NCBI GenBank assembly: GCA_036503065.1
Contig: DASXXM010000151.1
Location: 9,157-73,156, forward strand
Length of the DNA: 64,000 nucleotides
Reading direction: 5' to 3'
From: DATEPR01 sp036503065
Lineage (GTDB): Bacteria; Actinomycetota; Actinomycetes; Mycobacteriales; Pseudonocardiaceae
This document shows, piece by piece, positions 1 through 8,857 of the stretch. Position 1 is the stretch's first letter; each line of letters begins with the position of its first letter. A program made the position numbers and the translations under genes. Under the pieces are notes generated by a model. The model had not been told where the DNA came from, searched no databases, and saw only the letters and a program-made list of their open reading frames with translations.

Positions 1-1689
1 GAAGGTGAGCGACGTGCCCAGCTCCCGGTTCACCCGGTGGTGCATGCGGAAGGCGAGCAGCGAGTGGCCGCCGAGCCCGAAGAAGTCCTCGTCCCGCCCC
101 ACCCGTTCGGTGTTGAGCAGTTCCGCCCAGAGCGTGGCCAGGTACCGCTCGGTGTCGGTTTCCGGTGCCACGTAGGCGTCCTCGCGCTCCCGCTGCGCCG
201 CGAGCAGTTCGTACAGGGCCGCCGTGTCCCGCTTGCCGTGCTCCGTGGCGGGAATCCGCGGCAGCACGACGAACTGGCTGGGCACCATGAAGTCCGGCAG
301 GTCGCGCTGGGCCCGCGCGCGCAGTTCCGCGGTCCCCAGGCCGTCGTCGACCACCACGAACGCGACGAGACGGCGGTCGTTGCCGGTGCCGTGCGGCAGG
401 ACGACGGCGTCGGTCACCTCGGCGTGCCGCAGCAGGCCGCGCTCGACCTCACCGGGTTCGACGCGGTAACCGCGGATCTTCACCTGGTTGTCGGCCCGGC
501 CGACGAAGAGGAACGTGCCGTCCGCCCGCTGACGCACCAGGTCGCCGGTCCGATAGGCACGCACGGCGCCGTCGCTGTCGGGCAACGTGACGAAGCGCTC
601 GTCGGTCAGGTCGGGGCGGTCCAGGTAGCCGCGTGCCACGCCGGGCCCCGCGATGAACAGTTCGCCGGTCTCCCCCACGGCGACCGGCCCGCGGTCCTGG
701 TCGAGCACCCACAGCGACGTCCCGGCCAGCGCGCGCCCGATCGGGATCGTGTCGGACTCCGCGTCCTGCCCGGTCACCTCGTGCAGGGTGCAGGCCGTGG
801 TGATCTCGGCGGGCCCGTAGAGGTTGAAGAGTCGTCCGGCGAACCGGCCGCCGAGCAGTGCGCGGCAGGCCGACGGCAGCAGCACGTCGCCGCCCACCTG
901 AAGAATCCGCAGTGCCACGAAAGCGTCCGGGTCCTCCTGGACCACGTGGTTGACGACCATCGTCGGGACGATCATCGACGTGATCGCGTACTTCGTGAGC
1001 TGGCGCTGGAAATCGGCGGCCAGCAGCTCCGGCACGGGCGGCAGCACGACGCACTCGGCGCCGGCGGCCAGCGTGGGCCAGAGCTCCAAATGGAACGCGT
1101 CAAATGAGACGCTGGAGATCTGTCCGGTCCGGTCGGCCGGCCGCAGCGCGGGCAGGTCCGGGTTGTACGCGAGCGACACCAGGTTGCGGTGCTCCAACAC
1201 GATGGCCTTCGGCTCACCGGACGAGCCGGAGGTGAACAGAACACTGGCCGCGTCCCGCGGGTTCGGCCGAGACACCGGGCTCGTCGCGTCGGCAAGCTGG
1301 CCAAGGCTGACGATCCGGCTGGACAGCCCGGCCAGCCGGCTCGTCCAGCCGGGCTCGGTGACGACGACCTTGACCGCGCCGTTGCCCAGCATGTAATCGC
1401 GCCTGGCGTCCGGATACCTGGCGTCCACGGCGAGATAGGCGGCGCCCGTCTTGAGTACACCGAGGACGGCCGCGACGAGCCCGGCGGAACGGTTGACGTA
1501 GAGCCCGACCCGGTCTTCCGCCCCCACGCCGAGACCGCTCAGCAGCGCGGCGATCGCGTCGGATTCACGGTCCAGCTGTGCATAGGTCATGGTGCGCGTG
1601 TCGTCACTCACGGCAGGCCGGTCCGAGTACTGCCGAACCGAGCGCGCGAACAGCTCGACAAGCGTGCCGCTGGCGGCGTCATGTGTCAT
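1..1689 (-). CDS. NRPS adenylation-carrier protein, partial
   Basis: This is a non-ribosomal peptide synthetase that activates an amino or aryl acid as the adenylate and loads it on its own carrier. The 3' end lies beyond base 1. The ATG at 1689 gives a usual A-domain N-terminus. Core motifs read in order: TSGSSG phosphate loop near residue 155, SFDAFHLELW (A4) near 195, NLYGPAE (A5) near 293, YRTGD (A7) near 380, GRADNQVKIRGYRVEPGE (A8) near 395, and GKRD (A10) near 480. A carrier follows, with FFGLGGHSLLAFRM near residue 540 holding the phosphopantetheine serine. No condensation domain precedes the A domain. It is transcribed away from the other NRPS genes at 3393-7183. A hydrophobic substrate is a weak guess; I do not assign one. 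Confidence 0.93.
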   Translation of the reverse strand, partial: MTHDAASGTLVELFARSVRQYSDRPAVSDDTRTMTYAQLDRESDAIAALLSGLGVGAEDRVGLYVNRSAGLVAAVLGVLKTGAAYLAVDARYPDARRDYMLGNGAVKVVVTEPGWTSRLAGLSSRIVSLGQLADATSPVSRPNPRDAASVLFTSGSSGEPKAIVLEHRNLVSLAYNPDLPALRPADRTGQISSVSFDAFHLELWPTLAAGAECVVLPPVPELLAADFQRQLTKYAITSMIVPTMVVNHVVQEDPDAFVALRILQVGGDVLLPSACRALLGGRFAGRLFNLYGPAEITTACTLHEVTGQDAESDTIPIGRALAGTSLWVLDQDRGPVAVGETGELFIAGPGVARGYLDRPDLTDERFVTLPDSDGAVRAYRTGDLVRQRADGTFLFVGRADNQVKIRGYRVEPGEVERGLLRHAEVTDAVVLPHGTGNDRRLVAFVVVDDGLGTAELRARAQRDLPDFMVPSQFVVLPRIPATEHGKRDTAALYELLAAQREREDAYVAPETDTERYLATLWAELLNTERVGRDEDFFGLGGHSLLAFRMHHRVNRELGTSLTF

Positions 1690-1864
1690 CGATACTCACG
1701 ATCTCCTGATTCAAGAGCCCAAAAATCCATGTTCGGCGACTGTGTGGCACACGGATCAACTCATGAATCATTCATACACGGATGCCCGGCAACGGACTCC
1801 CGGTCATCTTGCTCCGATAGGGGACGCTTCTGCCGAGTCCGGCGTCACAGCTTTCTCGGAGAAG

Positions 1865-3283
1865 TCACAGGCTTTTCAGATAGGCCAGCGCCGCCGATGC
1901 GGCATGCGCGCCGCACATGCCGTGCGCGCCGGGGCCGGGCGGCGTGGCCGCCGAGCAGAGGTAATAGCCGGGAAGTCCGACGTCATAAGGGCTGAAGGTG
2001 AGGCGGGGGCCCAGCACCAGCTGCCGGACGTTCTTGGCGCCGGTCATGATGTTCCCGCCGACGTAGTTCGGGTTGTACTCGGCGAACCCGCCCGGCGACC
2101 GCACCGCCATGCCGACGATCCGCTCACGGAAGCCCGGCGCGAACCGCTCGATCTGGGCGATGATCGCCGCGGTGGCGTCCCCCGGATAGCCGCTCGGCAC
2201 GTGCGCGTACGTCCACACCGGATGGACATCGCCGACGGAACGCCCCGGATCGGCCAGATACTGCTGTCCGACCAGCACGAACGGCCGCGCCGGCATCGAA
2301 CCGGCGTTGACGGCCCGCTCGGCCGCGGCCACTTCGGCGTACGTCCCGCCGAGATGGACGGTGCCCGCACTACGCGCCGCGACGGCGGTCCACGGGACGC
2401 CCTGCGCCACGGCGAAGTCCACTTTGAACGCGCCCGGCCCGTATCGAAACCGCCGGTACGCCCTGGCGATCCGCGCAGGCAGCCGGTCACCGAGAATGTC
2501 GGCCACCGCGGTGGGCGCGAGGTCGAACATCGTGACGTCCGCCGCCGGCAGCTGATCGTGCGACCTGATCCGGGCGCCGGTTTCGATGGTGCCACCGAGT
2601 TCGCGCAGCTTGGCGGCCAGCGCGTCGGTGATCGACCGGGAACCGCCCGCGGCGACGGCCCAGCCGTGCCGGTGACCCGCGGTCAGAATGCCGAGTCCGA
2701 TACTGGAGCTCAACGGGAGATGCAGCGGTACGAAGGCATGCGCGGCGACACCACCGAACAACGCCCGCGCCGCCTCGCCCGCGAACAGCCGCGCCAGGAG
2801 CGAAGCCGGGGCCAGTGCGGGGATGCCGAAGCGGGCGAGCAGCAGGGGATGGCGCGGGAGCCTGGTCAGCGGGCCCAGAATGTCCTCGGCCAGTTCGTCG
2901 TAGTGCGACGCGGGCCCACCGAACAGCCATCGCCACCGCCCGCCGTCCACGCCGAGCCCGGCCGCCGTCCGTTCGACCGACCGGTGCAGGACGCCCGCGG
3001 TGCCATCGTCCAGCGGGTGCACGCAGTCGATCTCGGGCAGCCGCCACGCCAGGCCGTACCGTTCCAGTTCGAGGCTGCGCAACACGGGAGATCCCACGGC
3101 CATCGGATGGATCGCCGAGCAGTGGTCGTGCACGAGTCCGGGCAGGATCGCCTCGCCGCTGCGGGTACCGCCGCCGATCGTGTCGGCCGCCTCGAACACG
3201 GTGACGCGGACGCCCGCCCGAGCCAGCAGCACGGCCGCGGCCAGCCCGTTCGGGCCACTGCCGACGACAACGGCGTCACTCAC
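1865..3283 (-). CDS. phytoene-desaturase-like FAD-dependent oxidoreductase
   Basis: A 472-residue flavoprotein of the phytoene desaturase/amine oxidase superfamily. The N-terminal Rossmann motif VVVGSGPNGLAAAVLLARAG (residues 5-24) binds the FAD ADP moiety and is followed by VFEAADTIGGGTRSGE, the second dinucleotide-binding element. The C-terminus carries GYYLCSAATPPGPGAHGMCG, the flavin-contacting end typical of the CrtI-like group. No carotenoid synthesis genes are nearby. Its place between two NRPS genes, on the same strand as the A-PCP gene 175 bp downstream, suggests it desaturates or oxidises a peptide-derived intermediate. That role is inference; the family assignment is firm. The start at 3283 fits the family N-terminus. 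Confidence 0.9.
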   Translation of the reverse strand: MSDAVVVGSGPNGLAAAVLLARAGVRVTVFEAADTIGGGTRSGEAILPGLVHDHCSAIHPMAVGSPVLRSLELERYGLAWRLPEIDCVHPLDDGTAGVLHRSVERTAAGLGVDGGRWRWLFGGPASHYDELAEDILGPLTRLPRHPLLLARFGIPALAPASLLARLFAGEAARALFGGVAAHAFVPLHLPLSSSIGLGILTAGHRHGWAVAAGGSRSITDALAAKLRELGGTIETGARIRSHDQLPAADVTMFDLAPTAVADILGDRLPARIARAYRRFRYGPGAFKVDFAVAQGVPWTAVAARSAGTVHLGGTYAEVAAAERAVNAGSMPARPFVLVGQQYLADPGRSVGDVHPVWTYAHVPSGYPGDATAAIIAQIERFAPGFRERIVGMAVRSPGGFAEYNPNYVGGNIMTGAKNVRQLVLGPRLTFSPYDVGLPGYYLCSAATPPGPGAHGMCGAHAASAALAYLKSL

Positions 3284-3392
3284 CTGGTGCCCTCCGGTCG
3301 TCCAGCAGTGCGGCGCATCCGCAACGTATCGTTTCGTGCTTCGTTCGGCAAATCTCGTTCGGTCCTAAGTGGTGCCCATGTATAAATATCCG

Positions 3393-5993
3393 GTGAGCGC
3401 TAATTTGTCAGGTCTGGTGCAACGTCCCATTGGGTCGACGGCCGATAATCCGGCGATTGTCAGCACGGACGGAGAACTGACCTACGGCGAGATGTGGGAT
3501 CGGATATTCGCCGTCGCGGAACTGCTCCAGCGATCCGGGGTGAACCCGGGCGATCGGGTGGGCCTGTACCTGCCGCGATCGGCGGACTACATCGTGTCCC
3601 TGCTGGCCACCTTGTGGATCGGCGCCACCGCGGTGCCACTCGACCCGGACTACCCGGCGACCCGGATCGAGCGGATGCTGGCCATGACGAACCCGGCGAT
3701 CGTGCTGCGGTCCGGGATGACCACCGTCGCCGATTCGGCCCCGTGGCTGGAACTCGGCGAACCGTGGCTGATGCCACACGGCGAACCCACCGCGTACCCG
3801 TCGGCAGAACACCCGGCACTCATCCTGTTCACCTCGGGCTCCAGCGGCACACCCAAGGGCGTGGTACTCGGCCATGCCGCGCTGGCCAACCGGATCACCT
3901 GGGCACAGGACCAGTACGGCTTCGACGAGACGGATCGCGTGCTGCACAAGGCTTCCACCGCGTTCGACGCGGCACTGCCGGAGATCTTCTCAGCCCTGCT
4001 GGCCGGCGGCACGGTGGTCGTCGCGCCGCGTGGCCTCCAGTACGACAGCCTCGGCCTCGTGCACCTCATGCGCGACGCGGGCGTGACCACCGCCCACTTC
4101 GTGCCGTCCCTGCTGCGCTACGTCGTGGCGGAGGAAGAGCTGGCCTACTGCGCCGACCTGCGGCGGGTGTTCAGCGGTGGCGAGGTGCTGGACCGGGCCC
4201 TGATGCTGCGGTGCCAGGAAGTCCTGCCGTGCCCGCTGTTCAACCAGTACGGGCCGACCGAGACCGCGGTGAACGTCAGCTTCTGGGACTGCCGGGAACC
4301 GTTCGACGGCACCACGGTGCCGATCGGCAGGCCGATCGCGAACGTCACCTGCCACGTGCTGGACGAGCACCAGCGGCCACTGCCGGCCGGCGTGACCGGC
4401 GAACTGTGGGTCGGCGGCGTCAACGTGGCCGACGGCTACCTCGACGACCCAGCCGAAACCGAACGGCGGTTCCGGCCGGATCCGTTCGCCGGCCACGGCA
4501 GGCTGTACCGCACCGGCGACCTGGCACTGCTGACCAAGCAGGGCTATCTGGAGTTCCACGGCCGGATCGACGACCAGGTCAAGGTCCGCGGTGTCCGCGT
4601 CGAGCCGGACGAGGTGGCCGCCGTGCTGCGCGAGCACCCCTCGATCATCGACGCCACCGTGGTGGCCGACCGGAGCGAGTCCGGTGAGGTACGGCTCCAT
4701 GCCTACGTCGAGGCCGGACACCGGGATCTGCCCGTTGTCGATGGCCACCAACGGGTCCTGTTGCCCAACGGACTGGCCGTGACGGCCGGGTCGCCCGACG
4801 AGGCGCTGTTCCTGTACCGGAAGATCTTCGAAGAGGACGAGTACGCCCGGTTCGGCATCCGGATTCCGCCGGACGCCGTCGTGGTCGACGTCGGCGCCAA
4901 CATCGGGATGTTCGACCTGTGGGTCGGCAGCCGCGCGCCGAACGCGCGGATCGTCGCGGTGGAGCCGAATCCGGACGTCCTGCCGTACCTGCGGGCCAAT
5001 CACGAACTGTACGAGCTGGACGCCGACGTGGTGCCGCTCGCGATCGCCGACGGACCGGGCACGGCGGAGCTGACGTCCTTCCCGCAGCTCACCTACCTGT
5101 CCGGGCTCGGCGACCGGCACCCGGCCGCTGCGGCACTTGTCCAGTCGAACTCCGAGCTCACCAACGGATCGATGACCAGCGACGAGCGTGCCACGCTGCT
5201 GCGGGACACCCAGGACCGCCTGCACGCGACGCGACACGTCGTGTCGACCACCGATCTGTCCACAGTGTTCCGACAGTTCGGTCTCGACCGGGTCGACCTG
5301 CTCAAGGTCAATGTCGAGGGCAGCGAGCTGCAGGCGCTCGCCAGCCTCGACGCCGATGGCTGGTCGTGCGTTGCGCAGGTGTGCGTCGAGGTCGAGAACT
5401 CCAGTACCACCGGACGGCAGGTCGCCACGCTGCTGCGGGACGCCGGTTTCGAGATCCACGAGATCGGTGACTGGATGGTGAGCGCGACCGGCGACGTCTC
5501 GTACATCTACGCGATGCGCCGTGGGTATGCGCGCGCCACGGTGCCCGTCATCGCCGGACGCCGGTACCGGCCGCCGCTGTCCGCCCGGTCGATCCGCGAG
5601 TTCCTCGCGCGACGGCTGCCGCCCGCCATGCACCCCGCCCAGTTCGTCTTCCTGCCCGAACTGCCCAGGCTGCCCAACGGAAAGATCGCGCGCGCGGAGC
5701 TACCACCGCCGTCGACGACCCACGACGTCGACACCGGAGGCAGCGACGACCTGGCCGGCCGGTTGCGGGAGATCTGGCGGCAGGCGCTGGGCGTCGACTC
5801 GATCTTCGATGACGACAACTTCCTTGCGCTGGGCGGACATTCGCTCATCGCGCTGCGCATCAGCGCGCAGGTCAGGGAGGCGACCCGGATCGACGTGCGG
5901 CCCGCGGCCTGTCTGGAATCGCCGACCTTCGCGGACTGGCTGGCCGACCTGGCCCGCCCGGACGTCCCCGCCACGCAGCGGAGGGCCGCCTAG
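3393..5993 (+). CDS. NRPS adenylation domain interrupted by FkbM methyltransferase, plus carrier
   Basis: An NRPS protein with A(MT)-PCP architecture. The A-domain core runs through TSGSSGTPKG (about residue 149), FNQYGPTE (285) and GRIDDQVKVRGVRVEPDE (A8, 390-407). It is then broken by an FkbM-type SAM methyltransferase with VVDVGANIGMFD (about 496), VEPNPD (523) and DLLKVNVEGSE (640). The A domain resumes and ends with LPNGKIARAEL (A10, about 765). A carrier with LGGHSLIALR follows near 815. Start choice: TATAAAT at 3381-3387 is a good -10 element six bases before GTG 3393, so a leaderless mRNA is likely. GTG 3369 and ATG 3378 lie in the same frame without a ribosome site. FkbM enzymes usually O-methylate, so a loaded residue with a hydroxyl or carboxyl target is inferred. 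Confidence 0.9.
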   Translation: MSANLSGLVQRPIGSTADNPAIVSTDGELTYGEMWDRIFAVAELLQRSGVNPGDRVGLYLPRSADYIVSLLATLWIGATAVPLDPDYPATRIERMLAMTNPAIVLRSGMTTVADSAPWLELGEPWLMPHGEPTAYPSAEHPALILFTSGSSGTPKGVVLGHAALANRITWAQDQYGFDETDRVLHKASTAFDAALPEIFSALLAGGTVVVAPRGLQYDSLGLVHLMRDAGVTTAHFVPSLLRYVVAEEELAYCADLRRVFSGGEVLDRALMLRCQEVLPCPLFNQYGPTETAVNVSFWDCREPFDGTTVPIGRPIANVTCHVLDEHQRPLPAGVTGELWVGGVNVADGYLDDPAETERRFRPDPFAGHGRLYRTGDLALLTKQGYLEFHGRIDDQVKVRGVRVEPDEVAAVLREHPSIIDATVVADRSESGEVRLHAYVEAGHRDLPVVDGHQRVLLPNGLAVTAGSPDEALFLYRKIFEEDEYARFGIRIPPDAVVVDVGANIGMFDLWVGSRAPNARIVAVEPNPDVLPYLRANHELYELDADVVPLAIADGPGTAELTSFPQLTYLSGLGDRHPAAAALVQSNSELTNGSMTSDERATLLRDTQDRLHATRHVVSTTDLSTVFRQFGLDRVDLLKVNVEGSELQALASLDADGWSCVAQVCVEVENSSTTGRQVATLLRDAGFEIHEIGDWMVSATGDVSYIYAMRRGYARATVPVIAGRRYRPPLSARSIREFLARRLPPAMHPAQFVFLPELPRLPNGKIARAELPPPSTTHDVDTGGSDDLAGRLREIWRQALGVDSIFDDDNFLALGGHSLIALRISAQVREATRIDVRPAACLESPTFADWLADLARPDVPATQRRAA

Positions 5994-5995
5994 CC

Positions 5996-7183
5996 GTGAC
6001 TCATCCGCTGTCGGACATGCAGGAGTCCATGCTGGTCCACGAGGCGATCGAGGGGCGGCCGATCTACAACGCCCCGCTGTGCTTCGACATCGAGGGCGAC
6101 ATCGACGCGGACGCGTTGCGCCGGGCCTTCGAGTCGGTGGCGCGACGCCATCCGATCCTGTTGTCGACCTACCAGTTGGACACGGGTCTTGCGCTCGTCG
6201 GCGCGGCAACACCACCCGATCTCGTTGCGCCGCAACGGTGGGCCGACTTCTGGACTCAGCAGTTCGACCTGGCACGGGAACCGCCGGTGCGGCTCGGCCT
6301 GACATCCGACGGCGACCACCACACGTTCGGCATGTGCGTCCACCACGTGGCGGGCGACTCGTGGTCGGTCGACATACTGCTGCGTGACCTTGGCACCGCG
6401 TACAACGCGCTGGCCAGGGGCCGCGAGCCCGGCTGGCCAACCGAAGCGCCCAGTTTCTTCGACTACGCGGACGCGGAACGAGCCCAGCGGTACGACACGA
6501 GTTGGTGGTCGCGGTCGCTGGCCGGGATCGAACCGCCGCCCGGCCCGCGAGCGGACCCGCCACCCGAGGACGAACGCGGCCGCTGCCACCGTGTCCGGCT
6601 GCCGCTGGGCACCACGCACACCCAGGGCGTGCGCAGGCTGGCACGGACGATGCGCGTGTCGCCCGCCGCGATCCTGTTCACCGCGGTCAGCATGACGGTG
6701 GACGCGCCGGTAGTCGGCCTGCCGGTCGTGTTGCGCGACACGACAACGCAGCAGCGGATCGTAGGCCCGTTGCTGAACATGCTGCCCGTCGTCACCCCGC
6801 AGGGTGCGCCGACGAACCGGGCCAAACTGATCCAGCGCCACGCCGAAGCGATGGAATCCGCGATCCAGCACAAGAACGTGCCGTACTCACGGATTCTGGC
6901 CACCCGGCCGGCGAGCGGTCAGCTGTTCCTGCACGCGGTCAACGTCGACCCGGTCATCCCACGGCTCGGGCTCGCCGGAACGCGCGTGACACCGGTGCCG
7001 GTGCCCCCGGTCTGGGCGATCTGGCCCGCACTGTGGGACTTCTCCTGGCCCACCGTGGGCAACCTGCGAGGCGACCTGGCCGTCTCGGCAAGCGACTTCG
7101 CCCCGGAACAGTTGCCGGCACTGGTCGACGGCTTCCTGGCAAGCCTCGAGTGGCTCCTGGAAAAAGACGAATGGTCAGGTTGA
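5996..7183 (+). CDS. stand-alone NRPS condensation domain protein
   Basis: A 395-residue free-standing condensation-domain protein that would join acyl or aminoacyl groups held on the two carriers encoded nearby. The active-site motif reads HHVAGDS (about residues 117-123), the HHxxxD signature with Ser in place of the usual final Gly. The N-terminal PLSDMQESML corresponds to core C1. It starts with GTG 5996, two bases after the stop of the A(MT)-PCP gene, so the two are cotranscribed. No thioesterase is seen in the window, so release must be encoded further left or be non-enzymatic. Its last bases overlap the convergent sigma-factor gene by nine bases. Confidence 0.88.
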   Translation: MTHPLSDMQESMLVHEAIEGRPIYNAPLCFDIEGDIDADALRRAFESVARRHPILLSTYQLDTGLALVGAATPPDLVAPQRWADFWTQQFDLAREPPVRLGLTSDGDHHTFGMCVHHVAGDSWSVDILLRDLGTAYNALARGREPGWPTEAPSFFDYADAERAQRYDTSWWSRSLAGIEPPPGPRADPPPEDERGRCHRVRLPLGTTHTQGVRRLARTMRVSPAAILFTAVSMTVDAPVVGLPVVLRDTTTQQRIVGPLLNMLPVVTPQGAPTNRAKLIQRHAEAMESAIQHKNVPYSRILATRPASGQLFLHAVNVDPVIPRLGLAGTRVTPVPVPPVWAIWPALWDFSWPTVGNLRGDLAVSASDFAPEQLPALVDGFLASLEWLLEKDEWSG

Positions 7184-8416
7184 CAGGTGGCTCCGGACCT
7201 CGCCGAGTCGTTCGGTGAGGAAGGCGCGCTCCACGTCGTTGTCGGTGAGGGTCAGGGCTTCCTCGTAGGCCGCCGTCGCGGCAGGCCACCGTTGCAGCCT
7301 GCGCAGGAAATCGGCGCGGGCGGCGCTGAGATAGCTGTAGGTCGCCAGTGTCGGATCGGCGAGCAACGGCGTCAGCGCGTCGAGGCCGGCCAGCGGGCCG
7401 TCGCGGAAGCCGATCGCGACGGCGCGGTTGAGCTCGGCGACCGGCGATGGCCAGTGCTTGAGCAGGACGTCGTACAGCGCGACGATCTCCGGCCATGCGG
7501 TGTCCTGCCACGTCGGCGCTTCCGCGTGCACGGCGGCGATCGCGGCCTCGACGGCGTACCGGGTCGGCGGCTGTCGGCGCAGCGCGCCGGTCAGCAGGCC
7601 GACGCCCTCGCTGATGAGCCGCGCGTCCCAGCGGGTGCGGTCCTGTTCGGACAGCAGCAGCAGCTTCCCATTGGCGGACAGGCGGGTGTGGCGCCGTGCG
7701 TCGACGAGCAGCAGCAGTGCGAGCAGTGCCCTGATCTCGACGTCGCCCGGCATCAGCAGGTGCAGCATGCGGGCGAGACCGACCGCGCTGTCGGCCAGAT
7801 CCGCGCGGACGAGCTCAGCGCCGACCGGCGCCGTGTGGCCGGTCGTGAAGATCAGGTATACGACCTCGAGAACGGCGCTGACCCGCTCGGCGAGTTGGTC
7901 CGGCGACGGCACGCGGTACGGGATGCGGGCGGTGACGATCTTCTTCTTGGCCCGCGTGATCCGGGCGGCCATGGTGGTCTCCTGCACCAGGAACGCGCGG
8001 GCCACCTCGGCGGTGGACAGGCCGCACACCAGCCGCAGCGTCAGGGCCACCTGGGCGTCCCGGGACAGGGCCGGGTGACAGCAGGTGAAGACGAGCCGCA
8101 GCCGACCGTCGTCGACGAGGCCGTCGTCGGGGCCGGGCACCGACTCGTCCGCCACCAGCAGCGGCAATGCCTTACGCAGCACGGATTCGCGGCGCAGCAC
8201 GTCCAGCGCACGGTTCCGCGCGACGGTCGTCAGCCAGCCGGCGGGTTGGTCGGGAATGCCGGTCCGCGGCCAGGTCCGCAGCGCCTGCACGTAGGCGTCC
8301 TGCGCGCACTCCTCGGCCAGGTCGAGGTCCCGGGTGAGGTGCACGGTGCTGGCGAACACCCTGGCCCAGTCGCGGCGGTGCGCCTGCGCGACCGCCGCGA
8401 CGACCGCGGCACTCAT
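7175..8416 (-). CDS. ECF42-type RNA polymerase sigma factor with C-terminal extension
   Basis: A 413-residue ECF sigma factor. Region 2 is at the N-terminus (HLTRDLDLAEECAQDAY) and region 4 lies near residues 120-170 (AFLVQETTMAARITRAKKKI). A roughly 230-residue helical C-terminal extension follows, as in group ECF42, where it is TPR-like and needed for activity. The ATG at 8416 overlaps the stop of the upstream DGPF gene as ATGA, which sets the start; a longer upstream reading frame is only a shadow. No anti-sigma gene is present, as expected for ECF42. The group is known to activate its own DGPF operon; see the promoter at 8821-8848. Confidence 0.93.
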   Translation of the reverse strand: MSAAVVAAVAQAHRRDWARVFASTVHLTRDLDLAEECAQDAYVQALRTWPRTGIPDQPAGWLTTVARNRALDVLRRESVLRKALPLLVADESVPGPDDGLVDDGRLRLVFTCCHPALSRDAQVALTLRLVCGLSTAEVARAFLVQETTMAARITRAKKKIVTARIPYRVPSPDQLAERVSAVLEVVYLIFTTGHTAPVGAELVRADLADSAVGLARMLHLLMPGDVEIRALLALLLLVDARRHTRLSANGKLLLLSEQDRTRWDARLISEGVGLLTGALRRQPPTRYAVEAAIAAVHAEAPTWQDTAWPEIVALYDVLLKHWPSPVAELNRAVAIGFRDGPLAGLDALTPLLADPTLATYSYLSAARADFLRRLQRWPAATAAYEEALTLTDNDVERAFLTERLGEVRSHLST

Positions 8417-8769
8417 CCGTGATCCACTACCGGCCTGATCTCGACCCCGCTGTGGCCCGCGTGCACTTCCGGCAACAGGGACGCGAGCGCGATCACCTCG
8501 TCGAGGTCGGCCGCCTCGACGAGGTAGTAGCCGCCGAGCGCCTCCTTGGCCTCCAGGAACGGCCCGTCCGTGGTGCTGACCCGGTCGTCGGTGGCCATCC
8601 GCAGGGTGGTCGCCATCGTCGACAGCTCCAGTTCCTCGCCACCGATGACCTGTGCGCCTGCCTTGGCTCGGAACGCGGCATGGGCGGCGTGATGGGCCTG
8701 CTCCTGCGTTGTGGACATCGCGTCCCACTCCTGGGCGTCGCCGTAGATGAGGATCATGTACTTCGTCAT
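8413..8769 (-). CDS. DGPF/YCII-domain protein, ECF42 partner
   Basis: A 118-residue protein of the YCII-related DGPF family, usually cotranscribed with and controlled by ECF42 sigma factors. It begins MTKYMILIYGDAQEWDAM and contains TTDGPFLEAKEALGGYYLVEA, with the DGPF signature near residue 71. Its molecular function is not established in the family. The stop codon overlaps the sigma-factor start by four bases, so translation is coupled. A ribosome site GGGAGG lies just ahead of the ATG at 8769. Confidence 0.93.
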   Translation of the reverse strand: MTKYMILIYGDAQEWDAMSTTQEQAHHAAHAAFRAKAGAQVIGGEELELSTMATTLRMATDDRVSTTDGPFLEAKEALGGYYLVEAADLDEVIALASLLPEVHAGHSGVEIRPVVDHG

Positions 8770-8820
8770 CGGGTACCTCCCGTCGTGGTGGCCCCGGTCG
8801 GGCCCCTCGTATGTACCTAT

Positions 8821-8848
8821 GACGAACGTGGCGGGGCGCGGATCGACA
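8821..8848 (-). promoter_or_regulatory. putative ECF42 promoter for the DGPF-sigma operon
   Basis: On the minus strand TGTCGA (8848-8843) is followed after 18 bases by CGTC (8824-8821), about 50 bases ahead of the DGPF start. From memory of ECF42 work in Streptomyces, the group recognises TGTCGA at -35 and a CGA/TC element at -10, so this is a plausible autoregulated promoter. Assignment is by eye only. Confidence 0.6.
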
Positions 8849-8857
8849 GCTTCGGGC

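Noticed and set aside
1201..1700. Possible regulatory or coding features on the plus strand opposite the A domain
   Set aside because: The plus-strand frames here are shadows of the adenylation domain, whose motifs are unambiguous on the minus strand.
7175..8728. Sigma factor with a longer N-terminus starting at 8728
   Set aside because: The added 100 codons overlap the DGPF gene in another frame and read as Arg/Gly-rich shadow. ATG 8416 with ATGA coupling gives the normal ECF N-terminus.
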